Positions 8,972-18,700 of a DNA stretch of 48,488 nt are shown piece after piece. A program made the position numbers and the translations under genes. Source of the DNA: Pseudomonadota bacterium (GTDB lineage Bacteria > Bdellovibrionota > UBA2428); contig JAGNHS010000019.1 of the NCBI GenBank assembly GCA_018001635.1, positions 1-48,488 on the forward strand, given 5' to 3'. Every line of letters starts with the position of its first letter. Within the stretch, counting starts at the first letter, position 1. The notes below the pieces were generated by a model, which was not told the DNA's origin, made no database searches, and saw only the letters and a program-made list of their open reading frames with translations.

Positions 8972-9641
8972 GGTTTCCTAGACAATCCCATAAACGACCG
9001 TTTTTCAAACGGTATTGAAAATTATACCGCGCAGCCAAAGAAGCGTCATGAGTCACTGAAATTAGCGTAATGCCTCTGTCTCGACTTAATTTCAAAAGAA
9101 TCTCTAAAATACTCTCAGCTCGCTTAGGATCGAGATTACCTGTGGCCTCATCGGTCAGCAGTATTTTAGGTTCTGTCACCAGAGCTCTCGCAATAGCCAC
9201 ACGCTGCTGCTCTCCACCAGAAAGCTGCCAAGGATAATGTTTGGCTTTGTCAGAAAGACCTACCGAATCCAAAAGCTCCAAAGCTTTTTCTTTTTGAACT
9301 TTTCCCTTTAAATAATGAGGCAACAAAACATTGCTCACAACATCTAGCTCTGGAATCAAATGATGAAACTGAAAAATAAAAGCTAAATTATCTAAACGGA
9401 ATTTGGCTTTTTGCTCTTCATTTAACCGACCTACATTTTGGCCAGCAATTTCAAGTTCACCGGAATCCCAACTATCAATAAGACCAAAACAATTTAGCAA
9501 TGTAGACTTACCCGTGCCAGACTCTCCCATAAGCGCCACTGAAGATCCCTTTTTGACATCAAAATTTAAAAGATCAAGAACTTTGTACTCAGAAGGAGCG
9601 TGATATGATTTCGTCAATGCTCGAGCCTTAAGGATGTTCAT
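8958..9641 (-). CDS. lolD: Lipoprotein-releasing ABC transporter ATPase
   Basis: LolD is the ATPase that powers release of mature lipoproteins from the inner membrane to the LolA carrier. The 227-aa protein shows Walker A (GESGTGKST, near residues 39-47), the ABC signature LSGGEQQR, Walker B (ILLTDEATGNLD) and the switch histidine region (SVTHD). Length and motifs are typical of the MacB/LolD class. It is separated from its membrane partner lolE by 137 nt holding a long perfect hairpin, while its 3' end overlaps bamA by 14 nt. The gap is unusual because lolE and lolD are otherwise within the same co-directional run. Confidence 0.92.
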   Translation of the reverse strand: MNILKARALTKSYHAPSEYKVLDLLNFDVKKGSSVALMGESGTGKSTLLNCFGLIDSWDSGELEIAGQNVGRLNEEQKAKFRLDNLAFIFQFHHLIPELDVVSNVLLPHYLKGKVQKEKALELLDSVGLSDKAKHYPWQLSGGEQQRVAIARALVTEPKILLTDEATGNLDPKRAESILEILLKLSRDRGITLISVTHDASLAARYNFQYRLKNGRLWDCLGNREVV

Positions 9642-9684
9642 TCTCAGAATGTAATTTAGTGTCGCCTGCTTCGATTGTCCAGAA

Positions 9685-9777
9685 AGGCGCCTAGCGACTT
9701 TTTACCATCGCCCCCCACCCTTTACCAATGATTTAGTAAAAAGGTGGGGGGCGATGGTAAAAAGTCGCTAGGCGCCT
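9685..9777. repeat. 35-bp perfect inverted repeat (hairpin) directly after lolE
   Basis: Bases 9685-9719 and 9743-9777 are exact reverse complements (35 bp). After a one- or two-base bulge the stem continues as TTTAC (9721-9725) pairing with GTAAA (9736-9740) around a 10-nt loop. The structure starts one base after the lolE stop codon. On the lolE strand the 3' arm is followed by TTTCTGG, so there is no real U-tract. It may stabilise or attenuate the lolE-lolD transcript rather than end it. The arms contain a run of six C/G pairs and end in AGGCGCCT, itself palindromic. Confidence 0.9.
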
Positions 9778-9778
9778 A

Positions 9779-11041
9779 TTAACGGCGGTGGCCTAAGACG
9801 TTAACAACCGACATTCTTGATAAAACTAAACTAAGAATGAAAGCCACTAGAGTTGCAGACACAATTCCGAAACTAAAAACTACAAATTGTTCTCCAAATG
9901 AAAAATCCAAGGGCAATCTTTTGATGTTGTACACTTCTTCTGGCAATTCCAACCAAGGAAGTCTTGGAATAACACATCTCAAAATAAACCCGATGAACAT
10001 TCCTAACAACGAAGCCACTAAACCAATAAAAAATCCTTGTAAGGTGATCCACGATCGCATCTGAGAAGGACTCATTCCCAAGGCACGAATCAAGGCCATT
10101 TGCCGATCTCTCTCAAAATATAGAACCAATAATGACGTCGCCACATTCAGCGCCGCCACCATAGTGAGCAAGGCCATAATTATAGATAAAAGTTCTTTAT
10201 CGAAGGCCACACCGCTCAAAAGATTTTTCTTTTGCTCAAACCAATTTCGAACTCTAATAAAGGGGTCTGTAAAAAACTTTTGACTACTCACACTCACATC
10301 TTGCTCAAGCTTTTTCAGCTTCAAATCATTATCATAGGGAAAATCATCCTTTTTTAAATAAAGCCGCACACTATGAGCATCACCCAACCTACGAGCAAAA
10401 ACATCGGGATGTTCGCGTGAAATATAAAGTCTCAAGCTAGGCTCATCGACCACCAAACGACGAGAGTCCCACTCGTAAACTCCCACATCATCATAAGCAA
10501 CCAGTTCCATAGGTAGGGCTTTTTTAATTAATCCTGGTATTAAAAGCTTAAAGCCCTCCCCCAAGGAAACTCCTAAATACTGAGCTAGGGAATGACTCAA
10601 TTTTGCCGCAATCACATCGGGACTCTTAGTGGGCATAGGATTTTCACTTCGACGAACGACTTCAATAAAAAGCCCTCGACCCGCCTTGGGCCCTGTCGCA
10701 ATAGCTTGCGAAGCCCAAAAATATTCTTTGGCTTCTAGTGATTGAATTTTGTTTTTTTCAAAATACTCGTCGATTTTCTTAAAATTTTGCCAGTTCACAT
10801 CCACTCTTAAATGTCCAAAATGCGTGAGCACTCGCTCAGACAAAACTCTTTGAAAGCCTGTAAAAACGGATAACGTCACAGAGAGCGCCGCAATACCCAC
10901 ACTTAAAGCTAATATAGCGGTTCGAATGGAGTTCTTTGATAAAGCTTGCCCATAAATTTCATTGGAGCTTTTACCCCGAAATAACCACTCCCAAGTAAAT
11001 AGCCACCAACTCCAAGCTAAAAATCGGGATGTGCTTTTCAT
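9779..11041 (-). CDS. lolE: LolC/E-type lipoprotein-releasing permease
   Basis: An inner membrane permease of the MacB/FtsX type that works with LolD. The 420-aa protein has a first membrane helix at about 41-63, a large periplasmic domain (65-280) and three more helices at about 284-308, 333-358 and 386-408. The segment [15 protein letters not shown] between helices 2 and 3 is the characteristic LolC/E cytoplasmic coupling motif. Only one such permease gene is present, so a homodimer (LolF-like) is likely. This paralogue choice is inferred. Its ATG overlaps the lysS stop by 4 nt, the lysS-lol arrangement seen in other delta-type bacteria. Confidence 0.9.
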   Translation of the reverse strand: MKSTSRFLAWSWWLFTWEWLFRGKSSNEIYGQALSKNSIRTAILALSVGIAALSVTLSVFTGFQRVLSERVLTHFGHLRVDVNWQNFKKIDEYFEKNKIQSLEAKEYFWASQAIATGPKAGRGLFIEVVRRSENPMPTKSPDVIAAKLSHSLAQYLGVSLGEGFKLLIPGLIKKALPMELVAYDDVGVYEWDSRRLVVDEPSLRLYISREHPDVFARRLGDAHSVRLYLKKDDFPYDNDLKLKKLEQDVSVSSQKFFTDPFIRVRNWFEQKKNLLSGVAFDKELLSIIMALLTMVAALNVATSLLVLYFERDRQMALIRALGMSPSQMRSWITLQGFFIGLVASLLGMFIGFILRCVIPRLPWLELPEEVYNIKRLPLDFSFGEQFVVFSFGIVSATLVAFILSLVLSRMSVVNVLGHRR

Positions 11042-12534
11042 TCTCTTCTTAAATGAGGAAACAAGACAACATCTCGAATGCTTGCACTATTCGTGAGAAG
11101 CATCGTCAAGCGATCAATTCCAATACCCTCACCTGCAGTCGGGGGCATTCCATATTCAAGAGCATTAATGTAATCCGCATCATAGTCACTGGCTTCATCA
11201 TTGCCCGCTTCCTTTTCAGTCAACTGAGCTTCAAAGCGTTGTTTTTGATCGTCGGGATCGTTGAGCTCATTAAATCCATTGGCAATTTCTTGACCGCAAA
11301 TAAAAAGTTCAAAACGATCGGTGACATCGAATCCCTCTGGAGACTTTTGATCAGAACGACGAGCCAGAGGCGACACTTCCACAGGAAAAGAAATAATAAA
11401 GGTGGGTTGAACTAATTGCTTTTCAACATCTTCTTCAAAAATTTTAGTCAGTAAAGCTCCTGGCCCCTCTCTCCCACTAAGATCGACGCCTTTTGACTTC
11501 ACATAATTTTTCATGGCCGTTAAATCTTGAAGGCTTCCCTTATACTGGGAACGTTCTTTCACAGCCACTTCCATGGGAAGTCTCGGCCAAGGTGCCTTAA
11601 GATTGAGTTTCACGCCTTGATACTCAATTTCATGAGAGTCATGAAGTTTTAAACAAGCGCTGGTGATCAAATCTTCGGTAATATCCATCAAATCATGATA
11701 GGTGGCATAGGCCATATAATATTCAAGCATCGTGAATTCAGGATTGTGGCGCGTGCTTATTCCTTCATTTCTAAAATTGCGATTCATTTCAAAAACACGA
11801 TCAAAACCACCCACCACTAAACGTTTTAAATAAAGCTCGGGCGCAATTCTTAAAAACAACTCCATATCGAGAGCGTTGTGATGTGTGATAAAGGGTTTAG
11901 CCGCAGCCCCAGTCACCAAAGGATGCATCATCGGAGTTTCAACTTCCATAAAGTCACGGTCTAGAAAGTATTGTCTGATTTCTTGAACAATCCTAGCTCG
12001 CGCTTGAAATGTTTTTCTCGATTCTTCATTGCTCATAAGATCGAGATAACGTCGACGATATTTTTCTTCAATATCACTCAAACCATGAAACTTTTCCGGT
12101 GGAGCATGTAAACACTTGCTGAGAATTTTTAATTCTTTGGCTTCTAAAGTGAGCTCATTAGTCTTTGTTCGAAACAAAACTCCCTCGACTCGAACCACAT
12201 CACCCAAATCTAATTCTTGAAAAAAAGCAAAAGAAGCTTCATCCATTTTGTCGCGAGCCGCATGAATTTGCAAAACGCCATGGCGATCACGAAGTTTTAA
12301 AAAACCAGCTTTTCCAAAGGATCTAATAAATTGTATTCGACCCCCTAAACTAAAAGTTCCTGACGATCTTAATTTTTCAGAATCTTGCTCGGAATCATAT
12401 TGTTTAATGAGTTCAGTTGTTATCGAATTCACTTTAACGTTATGCGGATAGGCTAAATTCTTTTCACGCAAACGACTGAGTTTTTCACGGCGAACGAGGG
12501 TTTGTTCATTGAGATCTACGGGTGTGTCGGACAT
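11038..12534 (-). CDS. lysS: Lysine--tRNA ligase, class II
   Basis: Charges tRNA-Lys in the cytoplasm. The 498-aa protein has an N-terminal OB-fold anticodon-binding domain (about 55-160) and the class II catalytic core. Motif 2 is visible as [20 protein letters not shown] and motif 3 as [13 protein letters not shown] near the C-terminus, with [11 protein letters not shown] in the motif 1 region. The ATG at 12534 has no Shine-Dalgarno sequence. Instead a small hairpin (12536-12550) occupies that position. It heads the lol-bam-lpx series and overlaps lolE by 4 nt. Confidence 0.96.
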   Translation of the reverse strand: MSDTPVDLNEQTLVRREKLSRLREKNLAYPHNVKVNSITTELIKQYDSEQDSEKLRSSGTFSLGGRIQFIRSFGKAGFLKLRDRHGVLQIHAARDKMDEASFAFFQELDLGDVVRVEGVLFRTKTNELTLEAKELKILSKCLHAPPEKFHGLSDIEEKYRRRYLDLMSNEESRKTFQARARIVQEIRQYFLDRDFMEVETPMMHPLVTGAAAKPFITHHNALDMELFLRIAPELYLKRLVVGGFDRVFEMNRNFRNEGISTRHNPEFTMLEYYMAYATYHDLMDITEDLITSACLKLHDSHEIEYQGVKLNLKAPWPRLPMEVAVKERSQYKGSLQDLTAMKNYVKSKGVDLSGREGPGALLTKIFEEDVEKQLVQPTFIISFPVEVSPLARRSDQKSPEGFDVTDRFELFICGQEIANGFNELNDPDDQKQRFEAQLTEKEAGNDEASDYDADYINALEYGMPPTAGEGIGIDRLTMLLTNSASIRDVVLFPHLRRE

Positions 12535-12535
12535 G

Positions 12536-12550
12536 AGCTAAGTTTTAGCT
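12536..12550 (-). promoter_or_regulatory. Short hairpin in place of the lysS ribosome-binding site
   Basis: AGCTAA (12536-12541) and TTAGCT (12545-12550) pair with a 3-nt loop, one base upstream of the lysS ATG. No purine-rich ribosome site is visible. A 6-bp stem here could modulate initiation, but it is short and AT-rich, so chance is possible. Confidence 0.35.
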
Positions 12551-12587
12551 TCACTAAGGACTTAGAACAAGCTTAAGAATCAGAAAT

Positions 12588-13049
12588 TTAATTTGAATTT
12601 TTAAAACGCTCTTGGAATGCTCTTTGGCGCTCTGTTTTTAAATGTTTGGCTCTTTTAATGGCGGGCGCCAAAACTTCGCGCAAAGTTTCCATCATCTCGG
12701 CTCGAGATTGATCAAAATAAAGCAAAACATATTCGTGGTTTTTAGGAAGAAAACTGATTTCTAACAAACTTTTTTGAGCCGCTTTTATAAGAAGTTCATT
12801 GGCACTTAATTCGATATCGATATCTTTTTGGGATTCCAAGATCCCCACTTCATAAACTTTTACAGTGAGAGTTTTTCCAAGACCCGGAATTTCATTGGCA
12901 TCGCTTATCACTCTATTTTCACCACATTCTTGTAATAAAAATAGTAGCTCCCCTAGCCAATCCTTTCCCTTGATTTCGTCTAAATGAGAACGGATCTGAG
13001 TTTCTCGTTCGGCTTCAACTTTGTAATTTTCAAAATCAAAATCTTCCAC
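12588..13049 (-). CDS. Unknown acidic cytoplasmic protein, 153 aa
   Basis: I do not recognise this protein. It starts with GTG at 13049 (no clear ribosome site) and ends 53 nt before lysS, on the same strand. The sequence is soluble and acidic at the N-terminus (MEDFDFENYK). A central part with predicted strand segments (KTLTVKVYEVGIL, ISFLPKNHEYVLLYFD) leads to a basic, helical C-terminus rich in Arg/Lys/Gln (AKHLKTERQRAFQERFK). There is no signal peptide or membrane helix. Its position at the head of the lysS-lol-bam-lpx run suggests co-transcription. Function cannot be inferred from what is visible. Confidence 0.7.
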   Translation of the reverse strand: MEDFDFENYKVEAERETQIRSHLDEIKGKDWLGELLFLLQECGENRVISDANEIPGLGKTLTVKVYEVGILESQKDIDIELSANELLIKAAQKSLLEISFLPKNHEYVLLYFDQSRAEMMETLREVLAPAIKRAKHLKTERQRAFQERFKNSN

Positions 13050-13097
13050 AGAATTAGACTAGCGGTAAACTCACGAACTGACAAGTTCCAGAAAAGA

Positions 13098-13116
13098 AGC
13101 CTAGAAGAAATAGGCT
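13098..13116. promoter_or_regulatory. Dyad in divergent promoter region, possible operator
   Basis: AGCCTA (13098-13103) and TAGGCT (13111-13116) form an exact 6-bp inverted repeat with a 7-base A/G-rich spacer. It lies in the 158-bp gap between the divergent genes starting at 13049 (minus) and 13208 (plus). The geometry suits a dimeric repressor or a small hairpin. Clear -35/-10 boxes were not found nearby. Confidence 0.3.
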
Positions 13117-13207
13117 CATACTTACAAATACTTAGATTTAAAACTTCTCTTAGGCGTCTCAGTTTCCAGTAGACTCTTGCGCCTTGCAACATTATTGAGT
13201 AGCGGCA

Positions 13208-14323
13208 ATGAAGAAGTGCTTCCTAAACTTTTTATTAAGTCTCACACTTTTAAAAAGTTCCCTAGTTACTGGGCGAACGGAAAACGAAGTTCAATTTTTC
13301 TGTGCACAATCTTTAGAACTTAAAGAAGCTCAAAATTTCACCTTTATACAAAGTACACCCGAGGAACGTGCCCTCGAAAGTCGACTCATGCGTAGAGCAG
13401 GTTTTAATCAAGCTCTTCAATTGATTAGAACATATCAATCTTTGATTCCTCCCGATGGAGCCGTTTTAGAAATTGGCCCCTTTGAAAATTCTTTAGTCCT
13501 TGAAGTGCCCTTGAAGAATCCAACCGTCTATTGGGAATACGATTTTGAAGCTGCTATACAGTTAAACAAAAGATCAAAGGGTATTAGCTCTAAAACATTT
13601 CAAGTCGACTTAAATTCTTTAGACGAAAGATCCTGGAAAAAATTCAAAGAACTCAACAAAATGAAATTAGGCCTCCTGAGCCGAGCTCAGAAAAAATTTT
13701 CTGCAATCTTAATTTCTTCAGTACTGAATTACGTAGACATGAAAAGCACTCTCAATCACGCTTTTGACTTGTTAGAAGACAATGGTCTTCTCATTATTGC
13801 AAACTCCAACGTAGGATTTCAAAATCATTCGAAGCGACCTGTTTTTGTAATGGATTACCCAGTAATTGAAACTTTATGGGAACAACACTCTCGTGAAATT
13901 GATATATTGAATAAATCTTCGATCTTGAGAATGCCTTCAATTCAAATCACTGGAGAACATTACGCTATTGTAAAAACACCTCAAGCTTCTTCTCCAAAAA
14001 TTCAAAAGAAAAACTTTCTAAAGATTTTAAAATTTTATTTTCATGCTCAAAATTTTAAAAAAACTTTTAACGTTAATAAATATTTATCAACTTATTTCCA
14101 AGAAAGAGAAAACATGATTTCAGGATTAAGAAAACTCAATCCTGACAATCCCGACAGGGAATACTACGAAGACCATCTTTACGACTCAGACACTCATTAT
14201 CATTTTATTCCCGATAGAGCCCTCATAAAAGTGGGGGCTCAGATTTCAGACCCTTTAGAGCGTGCCCAATATTTCGATACAAAAATACTATTTCACACCC
14301 ACTCCAAATTTAAAAATCAATAA
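13208..14323 (+). CDS. Exported class I methyltransferase-like protein
   Basis: The 371-aa product begins with a probable signal peptide (MKKCFLNFLLSLTLLKSSLV). It then has a Rossmann-type methyltransferase core: VLEIGPFENSL near residue 95 in the place of motif I, VYWEYDFEAA with the acidic residue after strand 2, VDLNSL, then SAILISSVLNYVDM and LLEDNGLLIIANSN as motifs IV-V. The glycine motif is degenerate (EIGPFE instead of E/DxGxG). Exported methyltransferases are unusual because the periplasm lacks S-adenosylmethionine, so the fold may be reused or the protein may be sent elsewhere. It is a lone plus-strand gene, convergent with the lipoprotein gene at 14588, with a nested palindrome between them. 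Substrate unknown. Confidence 0.68.
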   Translation: MKKCFLNFLLSLTLLKSSLVTGRTENEVQFFCAQSLELKEAQNFTFIQSTPEERALESRLMRRAGFNQALQLIRTYQSLIPPDGAVLEIGPFENSLVLEVPLKNPTVYWEYDFEAAIQLNKRSKGISSKTFQVDLNSLDERSWKKFKELNKMKLGLLSRAQKKFSAILISSVLNYVDMKSTLNHAFDLLEDNGLLIIANSNVGFQNHSKRPVFVMDYPVIETLWEQHSREIDILNKSSILRMPSIQITGEHYAIVKTPQASSPKIQKKNFLKILKFYFHAQNFKKTFNVNKYLSTYFQERENMISGLRKLNPDNPDREYYEDHLYDSDTHYHFIPDRALIKVGAQISDPLERAQYFDTKILFHTHSKFKNQ

Positions 14324-14331
14324 TTTTGATT

Positions 14332-14578
14332 TAGCTGAGCTTTTCTACAAAATTTATTTCTTGGAGTTGTTGGGGTGCGGCCGTAAGCGTGCGTTAGTTA
14401 TTTAATGAAAGTTTTCCTCTAAGACACGGCAGGGCACCCCCTTCCTCAGGTCTTCGCCTAAATGGCTCGACCTTCGGGAACCCCGAGTGTCTTAGAGGAA
14501 AACTTTCATTAAATAACTAATGCATGCCGATGGCGCGGTGGAACTCTAAGAAGGAAATTTTGTAGAAAAGCTCAGCTA
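14332..14578. repeat. Nested palindromic element between convergent genes
   Basis: There are two palindromes, one inside the other. Outer arms: 14332-14355 pairs exactly with 14555-14578 (24 bp), and pairing resumes over about 11 bp further in. Inner arms: 14394-14427 is the exact complement of 14487-14520 (34 bp). The inner loop plus the stem ends (14421-14493) form a G/C-rich core, starting AAGACACGGC and ending CCCCGAGTGTCTT, that recurs at 31633-31700. The element begins 8 nt after the stop of the upstream plus-strand gene and ends 10 nt before the stop of the minus-strand gene. It could therefore terminate both. Confidence 0.9.
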
Positions 14579-14587
14579 GCTCAAAAA

Positions 14588-15538
14588 TTAATAGAGTTCG
14601 ATTCGATCGCCAGGGAAGACATCTCCACCACTTTGTAGAATAGCTATGCTTCCATCGAGTCCAAAATACTGAACCACTTTTACAGTGCCCTTGAGTCGAC
14701 CAGGGGCCTGCCCAATAACACCGCCATTATCTGGATCGTAAATATTTCGCTCACGTTCCATGACTTTAAGAATATCACCTATAACAATTCCAGTGCGTCG
14801 GCCTGCATCGAGAAAAATTCGATTGCTCTCAATCTTTAAAATTTTTCCAGACCAACCTAGCTTAGCCGAATAAGGCGTTAGGCCTTCAATCATTTTAGCT
14901 GTTACACCCGCAGCCACCTGACCCAATTTTTTTCTTGGCTGCACAATGGTGTTAGCCACATTAAGAACATCTGAGCGAGTTTCTGTATAAACATCATTCA
15001 GATCACCCTCTGTAACTTTTTGTCCAGAAATCGCATCATAAAGTTCATAATGAACTTTCATAATGAGATCGACTTTTCGAGTGCGTAGCATTCCTTCGGC
15101 CGCATCTTCTTCTTTAAGACTCACTTCAGTGATATCGCCTTTTAAAAATCCATCGACGGCTGAACCTTGGGCAATTTTAATAAGATCTTCGAGAGGACTC
15201 GATGAATCCAATCCAATTTCTTTTAAACTTCTTTGATCCTCTAGAGGTAAAAGAAAGGGATTTGTGTTTTCACCCAATTTTTTAAAAATCTCTACCTGTA
15301 AAATATTAGGTATCGGATAACGCTCTAATTCTCCTGGAGCCGCATAACTTTTAGTAAAAGGTAAAACCCACAATGTTTTTTTAAGATCAGGAAGCGCTGC
15401 CTTAGCTTGGAGTGCTTTTTTTTCAGCAACGGATTGTCGTTTTTGCTGCTGAAGTTGTGGATCCATACGAACCACAGGTCGAACACACCCAAAGAGCGCC
15501 AAAATCAAAGCGCCCAAAAGATAAAGCTTAGATTTCAT
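14588..15538 (-). CDS. Lipoprotein with CsgG/FlgT-like domains
   Basis: A 316-aa lipoprotein with a type II signal peptide (MKSKLYLLGALILALFGC, lipid-anchored cysteine at 18). An N-terminal domain resembles the CsgG/LpoB-like fold of envelope lipoproteins (LWVLPFTKSYA, then VDGFLKGDITEV and VHYELYDAISGQKV). A C-terminal small beta domain (GKILKIESNRIFLDAGRRTG, then IGDILKV) resembles the end of FlgT-like flagellar/outer membrane proteins. The similarity is by pattern only. The gene lies 167 nt downstream of dnaE behind a long hairpin and is convergent with the exported methyltransferase gene. A further small stem (15549-15564) sits about 10 nt ahead of its ATG. Confidence 0.7.
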   Translation of the reverse strand: MKSKLYLLGALILALFGCVRPVVRMDPQLQQQKRQSVAEKKALQAKAALPDLKKTLWVLPFTKSYAAPGELERYPIPNILQVEIFKKLGENTNPFLLPLEDQRSLKEIGLDSSSPLEDLIKIAQGSAVDGFLKGDITEVSLKEEDAAEGMLRTRKVDLIMKVHYELYDAISGQKVTEGDLNDVYTETRSDVLNVANTIVQPRKKLGQVAAGVTAKMIEGLTPYSAKLGWSGKILKIESNRIFLDAGRRTGIVIGDILKVMERERNIYDPDNGGVIGQAPGRLKGTVKVVQYFGLDGSIAILQSGGDVFPGDRIELY

Positions 15539-15579
15539 ATCTCTATTGTAGGGCGAAGCCCCTAAGTTTGCAAAATTTC

Positions 15580-15702
15580 GTTTCCCGTCAAAAACGAGAA
15601 GTTCTAGGCGGAACTAAAAAATTCTTCGAGCACGGCCAAAGAAGGCCGCACAGAAGAGTTTTTTAGTTCCAACAAAGAAATTCGACGTTTTTCACGGGAA
15701 AC
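15580..15702. repeat. Layered palindrome after dnaE
   Basis: Outer arms 15580-15596 and 15686-15702 pair over 17 bp with one mismatch. Inner arms 15610-15627 and 15653-15670 pair over 18 bp with one mismatch. The centre holds a CGGCC/GGCCG stem (15633-15637 with 15644-15648). The centre contains GCACGGC followed by AAGGCC, echoing the core of the 31601 element. It starts 3 nt after the dnaE stop, with A/T-rich inner arms. A terminator or transcript-stabilising role for dnaE is likely. Confidence 0.85.
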
Positions 15703-15705
15703 TTA

Positions 15706-18700
15706 TTAATAGATGGCTTGGGCGCTCAAACAGTCAGGCACACTAGTCACTCTAGTCAACTCTTCTAGCAGTAGTTTATCGGGCCTCACGGCAAAACTTT
15801 GATCGGCATCGAGAGAGGTTTCAAAACGTCCTCGCTTAACCAAAACGAGCTCCACGGGCACAGGCCCGGGATGTTTTAAGAGTAATGCAGAAAGATTCCC
15901 AAATAGGAAAGAGGGATTGGGTAGAGTTTCAATTTTTTCTACATCGAGTTTAACTTGTATTTTTTTAGGCCAAGTTTCAGCAAGATCCTTAAGATTTAAC
16001 ACGCTCAATGAATTATTGTGTTTAATTTCGCCACCCAGAAGTTTGGGCTTATCTTCTTCAAAATCAAGCTCTGCGTATATAAGAAGAGCTTCTTTAGAAC
16101 GAAAATGCGTTGCAAATTCTTTAAAGTGATCCGGAAAACTCACCAATTCTATTTGTCCGCTTTGATCCTCTAAACGAACAATTCCCATCATCTCTCCCAC
16201 TCGACGGCCACGCTTGATCCGAACTTCTCTCAGTTCAGCGACAAGTGCCGCAATACAAACTTTCGATTTTGGCGCCATTTCAGCGAGTGCAAAAATAGGT
16301 TTGGCTTCGGTTTTGTTAATTCGTTCTTCAAACGCATCTAAAGGAGAGGCACTTAAGTAAATTCCTAAAAGAGTTTTTTCCCAATCCAGCAATTCTCTAG
16401 AATTAAGATTTTGTCCGTATTGATAAGAAGGTTTACTAGCGGAGGACGTCCCCGGGGCACCCGTCTCCTCTCCAAAAAGTGAAAATTGACCAACAGATTT
16501 GTGTTCGGCTTCACGGCTCGCCCACTCTATCGCCACATCAAGCGTGGCTAAATATCGCGAACGCAATTCTTCTTTTGGAGCATTTTCTAAGCTATCCATA
16601 GCTCCCGCTTGAATAAGACTTTCCAATGTTCGACGATTCACCTTACGCAAATCCACATTTGAAACGAAATGAAATAAATCTTCAAAGCGGACTGTCTTTT
16701 TTCGAGATTCTAAAATGGATTCGACTGCGGCTTCGCCCACGTTCTTAATGGCGGAGAGTCCAAATCGAATAGATTTTTCGTCGACGTTACTAAAGTTGAT
16801 ATCACTTTCATTCACATCGGGAGTGAGAATTTTTAATCCTCGTTTCCGAGCATCAAGAATATAGCGCGCGAGCTTGTCGGTGTTTTCTTTTTCTATAGTG
16901 AGCAACGCTGTAAAAAATTCGGTGGGATAAAGCGCTTTTAAATAGGCTGATTGCACGGCCAATTTGGCATAAGCCGCAGCATGACTTTTATTAAATCCAT
17001 AACCCGCAAATTTTTGAATGAGATCAAAAAGCTCACTGGCCTTTTTGGGATCTTTTTTATTGGCCTCAGCACCCGTCACAAAAACTTGGCGTTGAGCTTC
17101 CATCTCGGCATGAATTTTTTTACCCATCGCTCTACGCAAAAGATCGGCGCCACCCAAAGTATAACCCGCTACACTTCGAGCAATTTCCATGACTTGTTCT
17201 TGATAGAGAATAACCCCATAGGTTTCTCTCAGGATTTCTTCCATTTCAGGAAAGGCCACGGTCACCTTTTCGCGACCATGCTTACGATTGATGTAATCAT
17301 CCACCATTCCGCTTTCGAGAGGACCCGGTCGAAAGAGGGCGTTGATAGCCGCAATATCTTCAAAGCAATCGGGCTTTATTCGCGTGCAAAGATTTTGCAT
17401 TCCCGAACTTTCTAGCTGGAACACTCCCATCGTATCTCCGTTGGAGATAAGCTCATAAATTCTTTTATCGTGAATGGGTATGGTGTCGTAGAATAATCCT
17501 TGGAGTTCGGGCTCGGGTCGCTTTCGAATAATTTCACAAGCCAAATCTAATAAATCAAGAGTCACTAGCCCCAAGAAGTCGAACTTCACGAGGCCCGCTT
17601 CTTCACTCATCTTCATATCCCATTGAGTGATAAGGTTTCCATTCACATCACGAGACATCGGAGTGAGATCGGCGATGGGCTTACCAGAAATAATCACGCC
17701 AGCGGCATGCACTCCAGGTTGGCGAAGAGCCCCTTCTAAACTTTTGGAAATATCTATAACTTGACGAATTCGAGAATCATCTTGATAAAGACCTTTGAGT
17801 TCCTCAACCTGTTCTAGCGACTCATCAATCGTAAGAGGTTTAGCTTGCACGCTTGGAATTAATTTTGTGAGACGATTACTCTCTGCAAAACTCATCCCCA
17901 TCACACGTCCCACATCTTTTATAGCGTTTTTACTTTGTTCTTTTGCAAAAGTGACTATTTGGCAAACTTGTTCTTGTCCATATTTTTTAGTCACATACTC
18001 AATCACTTCATGACGACGAGCTTGGCAAAAGTCGATATCAAAGTCGGGAAGAGAGACTCGTTCTGGATTTAAGAATCGTTCAAAAACTAATTTATTCTCA
18101 ATAGGATTTAAATCGATAATATCTAAAACCCAAGCCACTAAGGAACCCGCACCGGAACCACGACCAGGACCCACTGGAATTTTATTTCTTTTGGCCCAAC
18201 GTATGAAGTCTGAGACTATAAGGTAATAACCCGCAAAACCCATTTTGCAGATCACTTCAACTTCGTATTCTAAGCGCTTTTTATATTCCTCCACTTGAGA
18301 AGGCTCATTAATTTTGTCCTTAAGTAATCGAGCGTCTAAACCTTCTCGAGAGAGTTGAATAAAAAGTTCTTCTTGCGTTTGTCCTTGAGCCGCAAAAGTC
18401 GGCAAATGGTAAATACGCTTACCCGTTTCATCCTTGAAACTCAGCTTAACATTGCAACGCTTAGCAATTTCGACAGTATTGCTGAGAGCCTCGGGAACAT
18501 CTTGAAAAGCCTCGGCCATTTCTTCGGGTGTCTTTAAATAATAATCTGTGGAAACTAAACTCGAACGAGGATTCTCCTCGAGAGTCATTTTTTGCTCTAC
18601 CATCATCCATATTTCATGGGCAAAAGCTTCTTTAGAATCGAGATAGTGCACATCACAAGTCGCCACGACTCCTAAAGAATATTCACGAGCTAATTCCTTG

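Noticed and set aside
9743..9757. G-rich run that might form a quadruplex
   Set aside because: Only one long G-run is present. The sequence is fully explained by the hairpin arm.
11053..11415. 120-codon plus-strand frame
   Set aside because: Antisense to the conserved C-terminal catalytic part of lysS.
14530..14541. 12-base word ATGGCGCGGTGG repeated at 42109-42120
   Set aside because: A 12-base coincidence is expected many times in a window of this size, and the flanks do not align.
16951..17415. 154-codon plus-strand frame
   Set aside because: Antisense to the conserved polymerase core of dnaE. Its product has no coherent features.
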